Shown piece after piece: positions 38,701-47,127 of a stretch of 64,000 nucleotides of DNA. This stretch comes from Phaeovulum veldkampii DSM 11550. Lineage in GTDB: Bacteria > Pseudomonadota > Alphaproteobacteria > Rhodobacterales > Rhodobacteraceae. The position numbers and the translations under genes are program-made. The DNA lies in the NCBI RefSeq assembly GCF_003034995.1, contig NZ_PZKF01000012.1:24433-88432 (forward strand), read 5' to 3'. Under the pieces are notes generated by a model. That model searched no databases, was not told the origin of the DNA, and saw only the letters and a program-made list of their open reading frames with translations. How positions within the stretch are numbered: the stretch's first letter is position 1; every line of letters starts with the position of its first letter.

Positions 38701-39073
38701 GAACGCCGCGCGCCGGGTGCTGGCGACCCCCGATCTGGCGCCTTTCCTCGCACCCCAGGCGCTGGCCGAGGTGGAAATCACCTCAGCCCTGCCCACACTG
38801 GGCCGCCGGATTCACGGCGCCATCGACCGGCTGCTGGTCGCCCCCGGCCTGATCCGTGTGCTGGATTACAAATCCAACGCCGTGGTGCCGCAATCTGCGC
38901 AGGATGTGCCCGAGGGCATCTTGCGCCAGATGGGCGCCTATGCCGAGGCGCTGGGCCAGCTTTACCCCGGCCACCGTGTTGAAACCGCGGTGTTCTGGAC
39001 GGCGACCGCCACACTGATGCCTTTGCCAGCCGATCTTGTCGCCGCAGCGCTGGCCCGTGCCCAGGTTGCTTGA
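35741..39073 (+). CDS. addA: Double-strand break repair helicase AddA
   Basis: 1110-residue UvrD-type helicase-nuclease. Helicase motif I is SANAGSGKTRVLTDRVARLLL; others are VLCLTYTKAAAAEMQNRL (Ia), HILVDEAQDTSPGQW (II), VVGDRKQSIYSFQGAD (III) and RVMTVHGAKGLEAPVVIL (V), with LLYVAMTRAESWLIV (VI). The C-terminal nuclease shows HGAIDRLLVAPGLIRVLDYKSN and ILRQMGAYAEAL. Its ATG overlaps the addB stop by one base. Confidence 0.96.
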   Translation: MRRDEATIRQVQAADPMASTWLSANAGSGKTRVLTDRVARLLLAGTEPQKVLCLTYTKAAAAEMQNRLLARLGAWAMKPDADLRAELQTLGDDGPIPADRLAEARRLFAKAIETPGGLKIQTIHSFCAALLRRFPLEAGVSHDFTEMDDRAAALLRAEVIEEMAAGGDVAAVDALARHWSSEDFEGLLAEIGRHAEAFAQPFDRPGALALFDLPPDYDEAALRAEVFLGGEGELIAALVPILRAKGGNDGKAGDRLTEAPLGLTLLEGVLLTGAGAKDPFTAKIGSFPTKATRDGPAAPLMPALEALMLRVEAARPRRIALAAAERTLALHRFAGAFLPRYGARKAARGWLDFDDLIAHAGKLLSDPSVAQWVLFRLDGGIDHILVDEAQDTSPGQWRVIERLAEEFTAGVGARGVTRTIFVVGDRKQSIYSFQGADLTAFEAMRAHFAGRFAAAGRPLQDLTLDYSFRSSEAILRLVDLTFDGRVQKGLGGETRHLAHDAARPGRVDLWEPVPKPDAGAEDAWDTPLDLRGESHEAVVLARQIAAEIRRMIAAGTRIPTKTGPRPMHEGDVLILVQRRAALFAELIRACKAEGLAIAGADRMKLGAELAVRDITATLAFLATPEDDLSLACALRSPLFGWTEAQLYALAQPRNGFLWEALRGTGHAETRAVLSDLRDAADFLRPYELIERLLTRHEGRARLIARLGAEAEDGIDELLAQALAYERAEVPSLTGFLGWLGADDVEVKRQPEGAGRAIRVMTVHGAKGLEAPVVILPDTANRKDMLRAEVIRLGGAAVWKTPADASPAILAEARAEALERHRDERMRLLYVAMTRAESWLIVAAAGEVGPESWHALVAAGMERAGAAGLRLSAAEASFGPVRRLSFGDWPEDCPAAPAPGTAAPALPGWVLAAPPAAVAAPPILSPSDLGGAKALPGEAGLDEETALRRGSQLHRLLEHLPGWPVADWPQVAPVLLADASEAEVEAALNAARRVLATPDLAPFLAPQALAEVEITSALPTLGRRIHGAIDRLLVAPGLIRVLDYKSNAVVPQSAQDVPEGILRQMGAYAEALGQLYPGHRVETAVFWTATATLMPLPADLVAAALARAQVA

Positions 39074-39098
39074 CGCCGCCGGGGGCGGGGCCTAACCT
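39070..39098 (+). promoter_or_regulatory. Possible sigma-70-type promoter for trxA
   Basis: TTGACG (39070-39075), a 17-base spacer and TAACCT (39093-39098), 33 bp before the trxA start. The -35 matches five of six consensus bases; the -10 is weak. It overlaps the addA stop codon. This is a pattern match only. Confidence 0.35.
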
Positions 39099-39130
39099 CT
39101 CGTGCAATCAGTTTTGTCAGGAGATCTCCC

Positions 39131-39451
39131 ATGGCTACCCATGCCGTTACCGACGCCACCTTTGACGCCGAAGTGCGCCAGTCAGACATCCCCGTTGTCG
39201 TCGATTTCTGGGCCGAATGGTGTGGCCCCTGCCGTCAGATCGGCCCCTCGCTGGAGGAATTGGCCAAGGAATTTGCCGGCAAGGTCAAGATCGTCAAGGT
39301 CAATGTGGACGAAAACCCCGACAGCCCGGCGATGTTGGGTGTGCGCGGCATTCCTGCGCTGTTCATGTTCAAGGGCGGCGAGGTTGTGTCGAACAAGGTT
39401 GGCGCTGCCCCCAAGGCCGCGCTGAAAACCTGGATCGAAGGCTCGATCTGA
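39131..39451 (+). CDS. trxA: Thioredoxin 1
   Basis: 106-residue thioredoxin with the redox motif [18 protein letters not shown] (Cys near residues 33 and 36), then [11 protein letters not shown] and the cis-Pro loop [15 protein letters not shown]. It reduces cytosolic disulfides and serves ribonucleotide reductase and other enzymes. CAGGAGAT is eight bases upstream of the ATG. A UUCG-loop terminator follows, so it can be expressed as a single gene. Confidence 0.97.
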   Translation: MATHAVTDATFDAEVRQSDIPVVVDFWAEWCGPCRQIGPSLEELAKEFAGKVKIVKVNVDENPDSPAMLGVRGIPALFMFKGGEVVSNKVGAAPKAALKTWIEGSI

Positions 39452-39470
39452 TCGACCGCCGCCGCCATTG

Positions 39471-39494
39471 AAGGGCGCCTTCGGGCGCTCTTTT
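39471..39494 (+). terminator. Intrinsic terminator of trxA
   Basis: Stem AGGGCGCC / GGCGCTCT (39472-39479 with 39484-39491, one G-T pair) closed by a TTCG tetraloop and followed by TTTT. It starts about 20 bp after the trxA stop. It is a textbook Rho-independent terminator. Confidence 0.93.
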
Positions 39495-39567
39495 GCATGG
39501 GCGGACAATGGGCCGCCTTGCGCCGACGTGCCCCCAGGCACATATTTCCTCCGAACGAACGGGGGCG

Positions 39568-40128
39568 ATGATGGCGGAAGACAGATTTCCCGGCTGGCAC
39601 GGCACCACCATTCTGGCGGTGCGCAAGGGCGGTCGCGTGGTGGTGGCGGGCGATGGGCAGGTCAGCCTTGGCAACACCGTCATCAAGGGCACGGCAAAGA
39701 AGGTGCGCCGCCTGATGCCCGGCGGGCACCCCGTCGTGGCGGGCTTTGCCGGGTCTACGGCCGATGCTTTCACCTTGCTGGAACGGCTGGAGAAAAAGCT
39801 GGAAACCGCGCCGGGGCAATTGGCCCGTGCCTGCGTGGAACTGGCCAAGGATTGGCGCATGGACAAATACCTGCGCAATCTTGAAGCCATGCTGATCGTC
39901 ACCGACGGACGCACGCTGTTTGTCATCACCGGCGCGGGCGACGTTTTGGAGCCGGAACATGATGTGGCCGCCATCGGCTCGGGCGGAAACTTTGCGTTGG
40001 CAGCCGCCCGCGGGCTGATGGAAACCGATTTCGACGCCGAAACCGTGGCCCGCAAGGCGATGGCGATTGCGGCCGATATTTGCGTGTTCACAAATGGCAA
40101 TCTGACGGTTGAGTCGATCAATGGCTGA
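39568..40128 (+). CDS. hslV: ATP-dependent protease subunit HslV
   Basis: 186-residue peptidase ring of the HslVU protease, a proteasome-beta relative. The segment [31 protein letters not shown] carries the catalytic Thr and the conserved Asp and Lys region; [16 protein letters not shown] and [15 protein letters not shown] follow. About 12 residues ([12 protein letters not shown]) precede the catalytic Thr, so the protein must be processed to be active. Either of two adjacent ATG codons may start it. It overlaps the next gene by eight bases. Confidence 0.95.
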   Translation: MMAEDRFPGWHGTTILAVRKGGRVVVAGDGQVSLGNTVIKGTAKKVRRLMPGGHPVVAGFAGSTADAFTLLERLEKKLETAPGQLARACVELAKDWRMDKYLRNLEAMLIVTDGRTLFVITGAGDVLEPEHDVAAIGSGGNFALAAARGLMETDFDAETVARKAMAIAADICVFTNGNLTVESING

Positions 40129-41194
40129 AACCATCGACGACAGCCTGCGCGCCGCCGCCGCCGGCATCGTGACCGAGGCGCAGGCAGCCTCGGTTCTTGC
40201 GCTGCACCATGCCCGCGCCGGTCGGCGCGAGGGTATGCCCGCCGAGGATGAACCTTTCGAATTTTTCCGTGGCTTCTCCGAAATCTTTGTTTCGGTCGGC
40301 CTTGTGATCCTGTTTTCCGGCGTGGGGCTGCTGGTCACGCTGCTGTCGGGCTTTGGCGCGCTGGTGACGGTGCCCGCGGTGGGCGCGGCGCTGGCGTGGT
40401 ATATGGCGGGCTATTTCACGATCCGGCGGCGGATGAACCTGCCGTCGATGGTGCTTGCGCTGGCCTTTGGCGGGGGCGTGTTCCTGTCGGTCTCGATTTT
40501 GCTGAACTGGTCAGGCGCCAGCCCGCGCGGGGTGCTGACCTGGGCGGCGGTGGCGGGCATGGCGGCCATGGCCGCCTTTTACGGCCGCTTCCGTTTGCCG
40601 TTTGCAATGTTCGTGACGGGCCTGTTCGGGCTGGTGCTGACCTATACGCTGACCGCCTCGGCGCAATCCATGCTCAATCTGGGTCGGGCCGAATTTGGTG
40701 GCCTGTTCGACCTGCGCAACAGCCCCGAATTTGCGCTGGCCACGCTGGGCTTTGGCATGGCCGCCTTTGTCGCCGCCATGAGCTTTGACCTGCGCGACCC
40801 GCACCGTCTGGGCCGCCATTCGGCCACCGCCTTCTGGCTGCATCTGATGGCGGCGCCTGCGCTGGTGAATACGGCGGCGATGACGCTTTACAACATCGGC
40901 ACCACCACCGGCATGATTGCCACCGCTGCGGCGCTGGCCGCGATTACCGCGTTGGCGCTGGTGATCGACCGTCGGTCGTTCCTGACAGCGGGCATCGCCT
41001 ACCTTGCGGCGCTGATCGTCTGGGCGGTGCAGGGTGACGGCGCTGTTAGCGCCCGGCAATGGGCCGCGATCCTGATCGGCCTGGGCGCGGTTCTGACCGC
41101 GATCGGCACCTGGTGGGTGGCCCTGCGCGCCGCCCTGATGCGGGCCTTGCCCGATTTTCCCGGCAAGCGCCGGTTGCCCCCCTATGCGGAGTGA
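40121..41194 (+). CDS. Multi-pass membrane protein between hslV and hslU
   Basis: 357-residue integral membrane protein. After a cytosolic N-terminal tail of about 55 residues ([38 protein letters not shown]) come about ten hydrophobic helices, including [21 protein letters not shown] and [21 protein letters not shown], ending in a short basic tail. I do not recognise the family with certainty; the N-terminal region recalls DUF2157-type proteins. It overlaps hslV by eight bases and ends three bases before hslU, so it is almost certainly co-expressed with the protease. Confidence 0.85.
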   Translation: MAETIDDSLRAAAAGIVTEAQAASVLALHHARAGRREGMPAEDEPFEFFRGFSEIFVSVGLVILFSGVGLLVTLLSGFGALVTVPAVGAALAWYMAGYFTIRRRMNLPSMVLALAFGGGVFLSVSILLNWSGASPRGVLTWAAVAGMAAMAAFYGRFRLPFAMFVTGLFGLVLTYTLTASAQSMLNLGRAEFGGLFDLRNSPEFALATLGFGMAAFVAAMSFDLRDPHRLGRHSATAFWLHLMAAPALVNTAAMTLYNIGTTTGMIATAAALAAITALALVIDRRSFLTAGIAYLAALIVWAVQGDGAVSARQWAAILIGLGAVLTAIGTWWVALRAALMRALPDFPGKRRLPPYAE

Positions 41195-41197
41195 TCC

Positions 41198-42499
41198 ATG
41201 ACCACCCTGACCCCGCGCGAGATCGTGTCCGAGCTTGACCGCTTCATCATCGGCCAGGGCGACGCCAAGCGCGCCGTGGCCGTCGCCTTGCGCAACCGCT
41301 GGCGCCGCAAACAACTGGCCGACGATCTGCGCGAAGAGGTTTATCCCAAGAACATTTTGATGATCGGCCCCACCGGCGTCGGCAAAACCGAGATCAGCCG
41401 CCGCCTTGCCAAGCTGGCCAAGGCACCGTTCCTGAAGGTGGAAGCCACCAAGTTTACCGAAGTGGGCTATGTTGGCCGCGACGTGGAACAGATCATCCGC
41501 GATCTGACTGACGCCGCCATCGTCGAGACCCGCGCCCGGATGCGCGAGGAGGTCAAGGCGCGCGCGCAGAAGGCCGCCGAAGACCGGGTGATCGAGGCTA
41601 TCGCCGGGGTCGATGCCCGCGAGGGCACGCGCGAGATGTTCCGCACCAAACTGCGCAAGGGCGAGTTGGACAACACCGTCATCGAGGTCGAGGTTGCGGA
41701 TGTGGCCCCCGCCATGCCGATGATGGACCTGCCGGGTCAGAATGGCGCGGGCATGATGAATTTGGGCGAATTGCTGGGCAAGGCCTTTGGCGGCCGCAAG
41801 ATCCGCAAGCGACTGACGGTGGCGGAAAGCCACGAATTGCTGGTGTCGGAAGAGGCAGACAAGCTGCTGGACGACGAGGCGGTGAAGGCTGCGGCGCTTG
41901 AGGCGGTGCAGGAATCCGGCATCGTCTTTATCGACGAAATCGACAAGGTCTGCGCCCGCGCCGAAACCCGCGGCGCCGATGTCAGCCGCGAGGGCGTGCA
42001 GCGCGATCTGTTGCCGTTGATCGAGGGCACGACGGTTTCCACCAAATACGGACCGGTGAAAACCGACCATATCCTGTTCATTGCCTCGGGCGCCTTCCAC
42101 ATCGCCAAGCCTTCGGATCTGCTGCCCGAATTGCAGGGCCGTCTGCCGATCCGGGTAGAATTGCGCCCGCTGACCGAGGCCGATTTCGTGCGCATCCTGA
42201 CCGAAACCGACAATGCGCTGACCCGGCAATACACCGCCCTGATGGCGACCGAAGAGGTCGAGGTGGGCTTTACCGAAGACGGCATCGCCGCGCTGGCCGC
42301 GATTGCGGCCGAGGTCAACCGAAGCGTCGAAAACATCGGCGCGCGGCGGCTTTATACGGTGATGGAGCGGGTGTTCGAGGAACTGTCCTTCACCGCCCCC
42401 GACCGTGGGGGCGAAACGGTTACGGTGGATGCGGCCTTTGTCGAAAAACACCTGGGCGATCTGTCGCGGTCGGCCGATCTGTCACGTTATGTGCTGTAA
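41198..42499 (+). CDS. hslU: ATP-dependent protease ATPase subunit HslU
   Basis: 433-residue AAA+ unfoldase that feeds HslV. Walker A is [17 protein letters not shown], followed by the pore-loop segment [17 protein letters not shown]; Walker B is [15 protein letters not shown] and the sensor region includes [19 protein letters not shown]. The I domain lies between about residues 110 and 230. The C-terminus ends in YVL, the tail that docks into HslV. Confidence 0.97.
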   Translation: MTTLTPREIVSELDRFIIGQGDAKRAVAVALRNRWRRKQLADDLREEVYPKNILMIGPTGVGKTEISRRLAKLAKAPFLKVEATKFTEVGYVGRDVEQIIRDLTDAAIVETRARMREEVKARAQKAAEDRVIEAIAGVDAREGTREMFRTKLRKGELDNTVIEVEVADVAPAMPMMDLPGQNGAGMMNLGELLGKAFGGRKIRKRLTVAESHELLVSEEADKLLDDEAVKAAALEAVQESGIVFIDEIDKVCARAETRGADVSREGVQRDLLPLIEGTTVSTKYGPVKTDHILFIASGAFHIAKPSDLLPELQGRLPIRVELRPLTEADFVRILTETDNALTRQYTALMATEEVEVGFTEDGIAALAAIAAEVNRSVENIGARRLYTVMERVFEELSFTAPDRGGETVTVDAAFVEKHLGDLSRSADLSRYVL

Positions 42500-42506
42500 G
42501 ATCGGG

Positions 42507-42527
42507 CGCCCCCGCCCGCAGGGGGCG
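42507..42527 (+). terminator. Hairpin after hslU
   Basis: Perfect 7-bp stem CGCCCCC (42507-42513) with GGGGGCG (42521-42527) and a seven-base loop, seven bases after the hslU stop. There is no T-run beyond it. It is probably the end of the hslV operon. Confidence 0.5.
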
Positions 42528-42594
42528 AGGCACTGCTCTGGTTTGGGGGCGTAAAAGCGGCTAAGGTTGCGGGCGGTCAGGGTTTGGGGGCGGA

Positions 42595-43704
42595 ATGCAA
42601 CGATTTGTCGTCATTGCGCTGGTCGTGCTGGCGGCTTGCACGCCGCGCGCCGAAATCACCTACGCGCCCGCTGCCCTGTCATCCCAGCCGCCGGTGCCGG
42701 TCTTTGTGGGCACCACCCGCGGCCCCGACCCTGACACCGGCGCCGACCTGACGCGGGGCCGGTCTGAAACCCTGCGCTTTGCCCGTTTTGACGTGTCCGT
42801 GCCGCCCGATCGCAAGGCGGGCACCATTCCCTTGCCGCCGCGCAACCGCGCGCCGGACCCGATGCGCGAGTTTTCCGTCAGCGGGCAACAACTTTACTCC
42901 GCCAAAGCGGCCTTTCGCGCCGACCTTTCGCGCGCGCTGGCCAGCCATGGCCACGAGGCGGTGATTTTTGTGCATGGCTACAACAATACGCTGGCCGATG
43001 GTGTTTACCGTTTTGCGCAGATGGGCCGTGACCTGAAACTGCCGGGGGTCTTGGTGCATTATTCCTGGCCCTCGCGCGCCAATGTGTTCGGCTATGCCTA
43101 TGACCGCGACTCGGCGTTGTTTGCGCGCGACGGGTTCGAACGTCTGCTGCGCGAGGTGTCGGCGGCAGGGGCGCGGCGTATCGTTATCGTGGCGCATTCG
43201 ATGGGCGGGGCGCTGACCATGGAAACCCTGCGCCAGATCGCCATTTCCGGCGATGGTGCCGTTCGAAACCGCATTGCGGGGGTCGTTCTGATCTCGCCCG
43301 ATCTGGATGTGGATGTGTTCCGATCGCAGGCGCGGCGGATCGGGCGGCTGCCGCAGCCGTTCATCATCTTTACATCGGAACGCGACCGGGCGCTGGCGCT
43401 CTCGGCGCGGGTGGCGGGCGAGGGCGAGCGCCTGGGCAACCTGCGCGATGTCACGCGCGTTGCCGATCTGGAGGTGACGATGGTCGAGGTTGGCGCCTAT
43501 TCGTCGGGTGACGGTCATTTTACCGTCGGCTCATCGCCCACGCTTCTGGCTCTGCTGGGGCGGGAAGGCGAGTTGAACGCTGCCTTTGCCGGCGACCGTT
43601 CGGGGCAGGCGGGGCTGTTGCCCGGCTTTGTGTTAACCGTGCGCGATGCCACCCGCATCGTTCTGGCCCCGGTCGAGGAGCTGGTCGAGGGAATGGCGAA
43701 CTAA
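42595..43704 (+). CDS. Alpha/beta-hydrolase lipoprotein (DUF900-like)
   Basis: 369-residue predicted lipoprotein. The N-terminus MQRFVVIALVVLAACTPR is a signal peptide with lipobox LAAC (Cys 15). The hydrolase domain shows VIFVHGYNNTLADGVYRFAQ, LVHYSWPSRANVFGYAYDRDS and the nucleophile elbow VAHSMGGALTME, a pattern typical of DUF900 esterase-like proteins. Asp and His candidates lie in SPDLDVD and SGDGHFTVGS. Substrate is unknown; envelope location is inferred from the lipobox. Confidence 0.87.
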   Translation: MQRFVVIALVVLAACTPRAEITYAPAALSSQPPVPVFVGTTRGPDPDTGADLTRGRSETLRFARFDVSVPPDRKAGTIPLPPRNRAPDPMREFSVSGQQLYSAKAAFRADLSRALASHGHEAVIFVHGYNNTLADGVYRFAQMGRDLKLPGVLVHYSWPSRANVFGYAYDRDSALFARDGFERLLREVSAAGARRIVIVAHSMGGALTMETLRQIAISGDGAVRNRIAGVVLISPDLDVDVFRSQARRIGRLPQPFIIFTSERDRALALSARVAGEGERLGNLRDVTRVADLEVTMVEVGAYSSGDGHFTVGSSPTLLALLGREGELNAAFAGDRSGQAGLLPGFVLTVRDATRIVLAPVEELVEGMAN

Positions 43705-44309
43705 CCGCCCCGGCGCAGGTAGACGTAATAGGCGCCCGCGCCGCCGTGTTTCAGGTGTGCCTGCGAAACTTGCAGAACCACCTGCCCCAAGGGCGGCTGA
43801 TGCAGCCAGTGCGGCACCTGATGCCGCAGCACGCCCTGTCGTTGCGGGATCGGCCCCTCATCATGGCCACGCTTGCCCTTGCCGGTAATGACCAGAACCA
43901 GCCGCCGCCCGGCTGTATGCGCGTTCAGCAGAAAGCGGATCAGTTCGGGGTGCGCCTCGGCCAACGTCATGCCATGCAGGTCGATCCGCGCCTCGGGGTC
44001 CAGCTTGCCGCGCGTCATCTTCTGATGCGCCTTGCGGTCCATGCGGATCGGCGCTTGCGCCAGCCGTTCGGCGGGGGAGGGGGCAAGATCAACCCGCAGG
44101 GCCGCCGCCCTGGCCGACTGGCCGATGTGGAACCCGGCAAAATCGGACCGGGATTTTTGGGGCGGGGCAGGCTGCTGCGGCGGTTTGGGCGGGTCGTTGT
44201 CATCGGCGGCTGCGGACCGTGCGGGGTGCAAGGCGGTTGTGCTGGCGGCCACGCGCAGCCACAGATCGCGTTCCTCGGCGCTTGGCTTGCGGGGGCGGCG
44301 GCGGGTCAT
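43701..44309 (-). CDS. Smr domain protein
   Basis: 202-residue protein ending in a Smr (small MutS-related) domain. The N-terminal half is basic and proline-rich (RRRPRKPSAEERDLW, then PPKPPQQPAPPQK); the Smr domain spans about residues 115-200 with ARIDLHGMTLAEAH (the LDxHG-type motif) and VLVITGKGKRGHDEGPI. Smr domains bind or cleave branched or structured nucleic acid, and in some proteins act on collided-ribosome mRNA. The ATG at 44309 overlaps the expected mltA stop; because of the upstream frameshift it is also in frame with mltA as given. Confidence 0.9.
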   Translation of the reverse strand: MTRRRPRKPSAEERDLWLRVAASTTALHPARSAAADDNDPPKPPQQPAPPQKSRSDFAGFHIGQSARAAALRVDLAPSPAERLAQAPIRMDRKAHQKMTRGKLDPEARIDLHGMTLAEAHPELIRFLLNAHTAGRRLVLVITGKGKRGHDEGPIPQRQGVLRHQVPHWLHQPPLGQVVLQVSQAHLKHGGAGAYYVYLRRGG

Positions 44310-45206
44310 GTGGCCGCCTTCGGGTGCAGCACCCGGATCTGGCCCATGGCATTCAGCGCACCGGCCCGCGCGCCCGCCGCCGCGCCTGTGCCAAAAAAGA
44401 TATCGCCCCGCCCGGCCCCCCCGGATGGCGCTGCCGGTATCTTGCGCGATCATCAGGCGCGGGGGCAGGCCGGGGCAGGCGACCCAGACCGGTGCGCCCA
44501 GCGGCACATGCGCCGGGTCAACCGCAAGGCTGCGCAGCGCGGTCAGCGGCCTGCCCATCGCACCCTGCGGCCCCGCGTCTTCGGGCAGGTCCAGCGGGCG
44601 GAAAAAGACGAATGAGGGGTTTTCGTTCAGTAAATCGGCCACCTGCGCTGGATGCGCCGCGCACCAGTCGCGGATCGCCTGCGCCGACATCTGACCCGCT
44701 TCAATCGCCCCGCGATGGATCAGTGCGGCCCCGATCGAGCGGTAGGGGTGGCCGTTCTTGCCCGCAAATCCCAGCCGCAGCGAGCCGCCGCCTTCCAGCA
44801 TCACCCGGACAGATCCCTGCACCTGTGCCAGAAATGCCTCGATTGCGGTTTCCAGCCAGACCAGTTCCAGCCCGGCCAGCGCGCCGGTGGCGGCAATCTC
44901 GGCGCGGGTCAGCCAGGGCTTGCCCGGTGCAAGCCCGGCGGGGGCGGCGTAAAGCGGATGGGCAAAGCGCGCCGAGGGCGCCTGTGCGCCCGGCACCGCA
45001 GGTTCATAATAGCCTGTGAGCCGTGCTGGCGTGGCGATGGAAGCGGGGTGAAAATGCGCCTCGAAAAACGCTTTGGCCACGCCCCCAATCGGGGTTTGTG
45101 GCGCCTCGGACCACAGGTCACGGGTGACGCAAAACGCCGCCAATGCGGCGGCGTGATCATCCTCGGCCCAGCCGGGAAGGTCGCAAAAGCCGGGCCCGCC
45201 CGCCAT
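44306..45206 (-). pseudogene. mltA: Membrane-bound lytic transglycosylase MltA, frameshifted
   Basis: MltA-family murein transglycosylase (3D/barwin-like domain): FFEAHFHPASIATPARLTGYYEP, GHPYRSIGAALIHRGAI, NPSFVFFRP and LMIAQDTGSAIRG are intact. At a run of seven identical bases (44416-44422) the reading frame shifts. Removing one base restores GRGDIFFGTGAAAG and a C-terminus ending at 44306 in overlap with smr; as given, the frame continues into smr. By comparison with E. coli MltA the catalytic Asp (FDIYQG region) falls just beyond the shift. The first codons show no signal peptide. It may be a real mutation, a phase-variable run or a sequencing error. Confidence 0.8.
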
Positions 45207-45215
45207 TCTCGGGCG

Positions 45216-45878
45216 TCAGCCGCCAGTGGCGACAAGCTGCCAGTTCGGATCGGCGCTGCCCATCTTGCGCGCAAAGGTCCAGACATCGCGCTGCTTTCTT
45301 GACGCCTTCGGATCGCCTTCGACGACATCGCCTGCGGCGTTGCGCGCGACCGAGACCAGTTCGCCCATGAAGCGCACGGTTACTTCGGCCTCGCCCGAGG
45401 TGCGGTCGAAGTGCGCATCGTGCAGAGCCAGTTCGCGCAAGCCAAGAAAATCGGCCTGCACTTTCAGACCTTGCGTTGCCCGTGTCTCTACCACCTGATC
45501 GAAGGCGTCATAAACCTCGGGGGCGAGGAACGCGCGCACCTTTTCCAGATCGCCCCGCTCGAACGCCATCAGGATCATCTCATAGGCACCACGCGCGCCT
45601 TGAAGAAACTCGTTGACCGAAAACTTCGGCTCCACCTGCTTCATCGCCGCCAGCGCGCGGGCGGCATCGCTGCCCTCGGGCACATGGTCAATGATGTCGC
45701 GGTCCGCACCGCCGTCGATCACCTCAAAGCTGCGGCGGGCGGGTTTGTCATCGGGCAGGACCACCGGCTTGACCGGCTTTTCAAACCCGTCGCGCGTGCC
45801 CAGCACGTTTTTCAGCCGCAGGATCAGAAAGATGGCGACGGCTGCCAGAACAAGCAGTTGTATCACGGCATTCGACAT
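45216..45878 (-). CDS. Tim44/TimA domain protein
   Basis: 220-residue protein with an N-terminal membrane helix (VIQLLVLAAVAIFLILRL) and a C-terminal Tim44-like domain (about residues 85-215: FLQGARGAYEMILMAFERGDLEKVRAFLAPEVYDAF, then DVWTFARKMGSADPNWQL). Bacterial homologues (TimA) are inner-membrane proteins of uncertain role near protein export genes. It is divergent from fxsA and ends ten bases before mltA, in the same leftward operon; secB is close on the other side. Confidence 0.9.
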   Translation of the reverse strand: MSNAVIQLLVLAAVAIFLILRLKNVLGTRDGFEKPVKPVVLPDDKPARRSFEVIDGGADRDIIDHVPEGSDAARALAAMKQVEPKFSVNEFLQGARGAYEMILMAFERGDLEKVRAFLAPEVYDAFDQVVETRATQGLKVQADFLGLRELALHDAHFDRTSGEAEVTVRFMGELVSVARNAAGDVVEGDPKASRKQRDVWTFARKMGSADPNWQLVATGG

Positions 45879-46001
45879 GGGGCGATCCTCGGGCAGGCAG
45901 CGGGGGTGGTGGCTTGGCTCATCCCCACTTATGTAGGATAAGGGCGCGGTCAAGTCCATTGCCGCGCCGAAAAGGCGCCTGCACGCAGGAAAGGGCAGAT
46001 C

Positions 46002-46478
46002 ATGTGGCTTTTTGCGGCCTTTCTTCTGGTTCCGGTCATCGAGATCGGCCTGTTCATTCAGGTTGGCGGCCTGATCGGGCTGTGGCCGACGCTGGGGCTT
46101 GTGCTGCTGACCGCGGTGGTTGGCACTGCGGTGATGCGCACGCAGGGCGCGCGCGCCCTTGCCGATCTGCAACGCGCGATGAACGAGTTGCGCGACCCGA
46201 CCGCACCCTTGGCGCATGGCGCGATGATCCTGTTTGCCGGGGCACTGCTGTTGACGCCGGGGTTTTTTACCGATGCGATGGGGCTGGCGCTGCTGGTTCC
46301 GCAACTGCGCGAGGCGCTGTTGCGGCGGCTGGCGCGCCACATGCAGACGGTCAGCTTTACCATGGGCGCAAGCCGCAGGCCTGCGCCACGCGGCGATGAC
46401 GTGATCGAGGGGGATTTCATCGAGATCGACCCCGAAAAGCGGCCGCCGCAGGGGCCTTCGGGCTGGACGCAGCATTGA
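46002..46478 (+). CDS. fxsA: FxsA family membrane protein
   Basis: 158-residue cytoplasmic-membrane protein. Hydrophobic segments are LFAAFLLVPVIEIGLFIQVG, LWPTLGLVLLTAVVGTAVM and, later, AMILFAGALLLTPGFFTDAMGLALLVP, with the family's TPGFxTD motif. FxsA was named for suppressing F-plasmid exclusion of phage T7; its normal role is unknown. The tail is hydrophilic and acidic. Confidence 0.93.
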   Translation: MWLFAAFLLVPVIEIGLFIQVGGLIGLWPTLGLVLLTAVVGTAVMRTQGARALADLQRAMNELRDPTAPLAHGAMILFAGALLLTPGFFTDAMGLALLVPQLREALLRRLARHMQTVSFTMGASRRPAPRGDDVIEGDFIEIDPEKRPPQGPSGWTQH

Positions 46479-46532
46479 GGCGCAAGGGTCGGGGTGTTAC
46501 ACCCGGTGCAACGCAGCCCACCGGAGACAGAG

Positions 46533-47036
46533 ATGACCGATCAAGACACTGGCGCCGCCCCGCAGCAGGCGCCGCAGATGAAGATGAGCGTTCTGGCGCA
46601 ATTCGTACGCGACATGTCGTTTGAAAATGTCGTCGCACAAAAGGGTCTCGGCTCGGCCGACGTTCAGCCGGAAATGCAGGTGCAGGTCAGCCTTGATGCG
46701 CGCAAACGCCCTGCCGATCACCAGTATGAAGTGATCACCAAGTTCAAGATTTCCTCGACCAACAAGGCCGACAAGGCGCCGCTTTACCTGCTGGAGGTGG
46801 ATTACGGCGGCATCTTCCACATCGAGGGCGTGCCCGAAGACCAGCTGCACCCGTTCCTTCTGATCGAATGCCCGCGGCTGCTGTTTCCCTTTGTGCGCCG
46901 CATCGTGTCGGATGTGACGCGCGATGGCGGCTTTCCGCCGTTCAATCTGGATACCGTTGACTTTCTTGCGCTTTACCGTGCCGAACTGGCGCGCCGGATG
47001 GAACAGACGCGCCCTGCCGATCAGCCGCTATCCTGA
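46533..47036 (+). CDS. secB: Protein-export chaperone SecB
   Basis: 167-residue cytosolic export chaperone that holds preproteins unfolded for SecA. Typical features are MSVLAQFVRDMSFEN near residue 22, VSLDARKRPADHQYEVITKFKI and the signature YGGIFHIEGVPEDQLHPFLLIECPRLLFPFVRRIVSDVTRDGGFPP. The ATG at 46533 follows GGAGACAGAG. A strong hairpin sits at 47101-47127, 64 bp downstream. Confidence 0.96.
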   Translation: MTDQDTGAAPQQAPQMKMSVLAQFVRDMSFENVVAQKGLGSADVQPEMQVQVSLDARKRPADHQYEVITKFKISSTNKADKAPLYLLEVDYGGIFHIEGVPEDQLHPFLLIECPRLLFPFVRRIVSDVTRDGGFPPFNLDTVDFLALYRAELARRMEQTRPADQPLS

Positions 47037-47100
47037 GCCTGCGCTCTCTGGGATTTGCGGCAACACGCCACAGCGGCAAGCTGCCTAGGTGACGATACAT

Positions 47101-47127
47101 GCCGCCCCCCTGACAGTTGGGGGCGGC
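47101..47127 (+). terminator. Hairpin between secB and idi
   Basis: Perfect 9-bp stem GCCGCCCCC (47101-47109) with GGGGGCGGC (47119-47127), loop of nine, followed by GTTTCC. It is a likely secB terminator. It ends only 21 bases before the idi start, so it may also lie in the idi leader. Confidence 0.65.
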
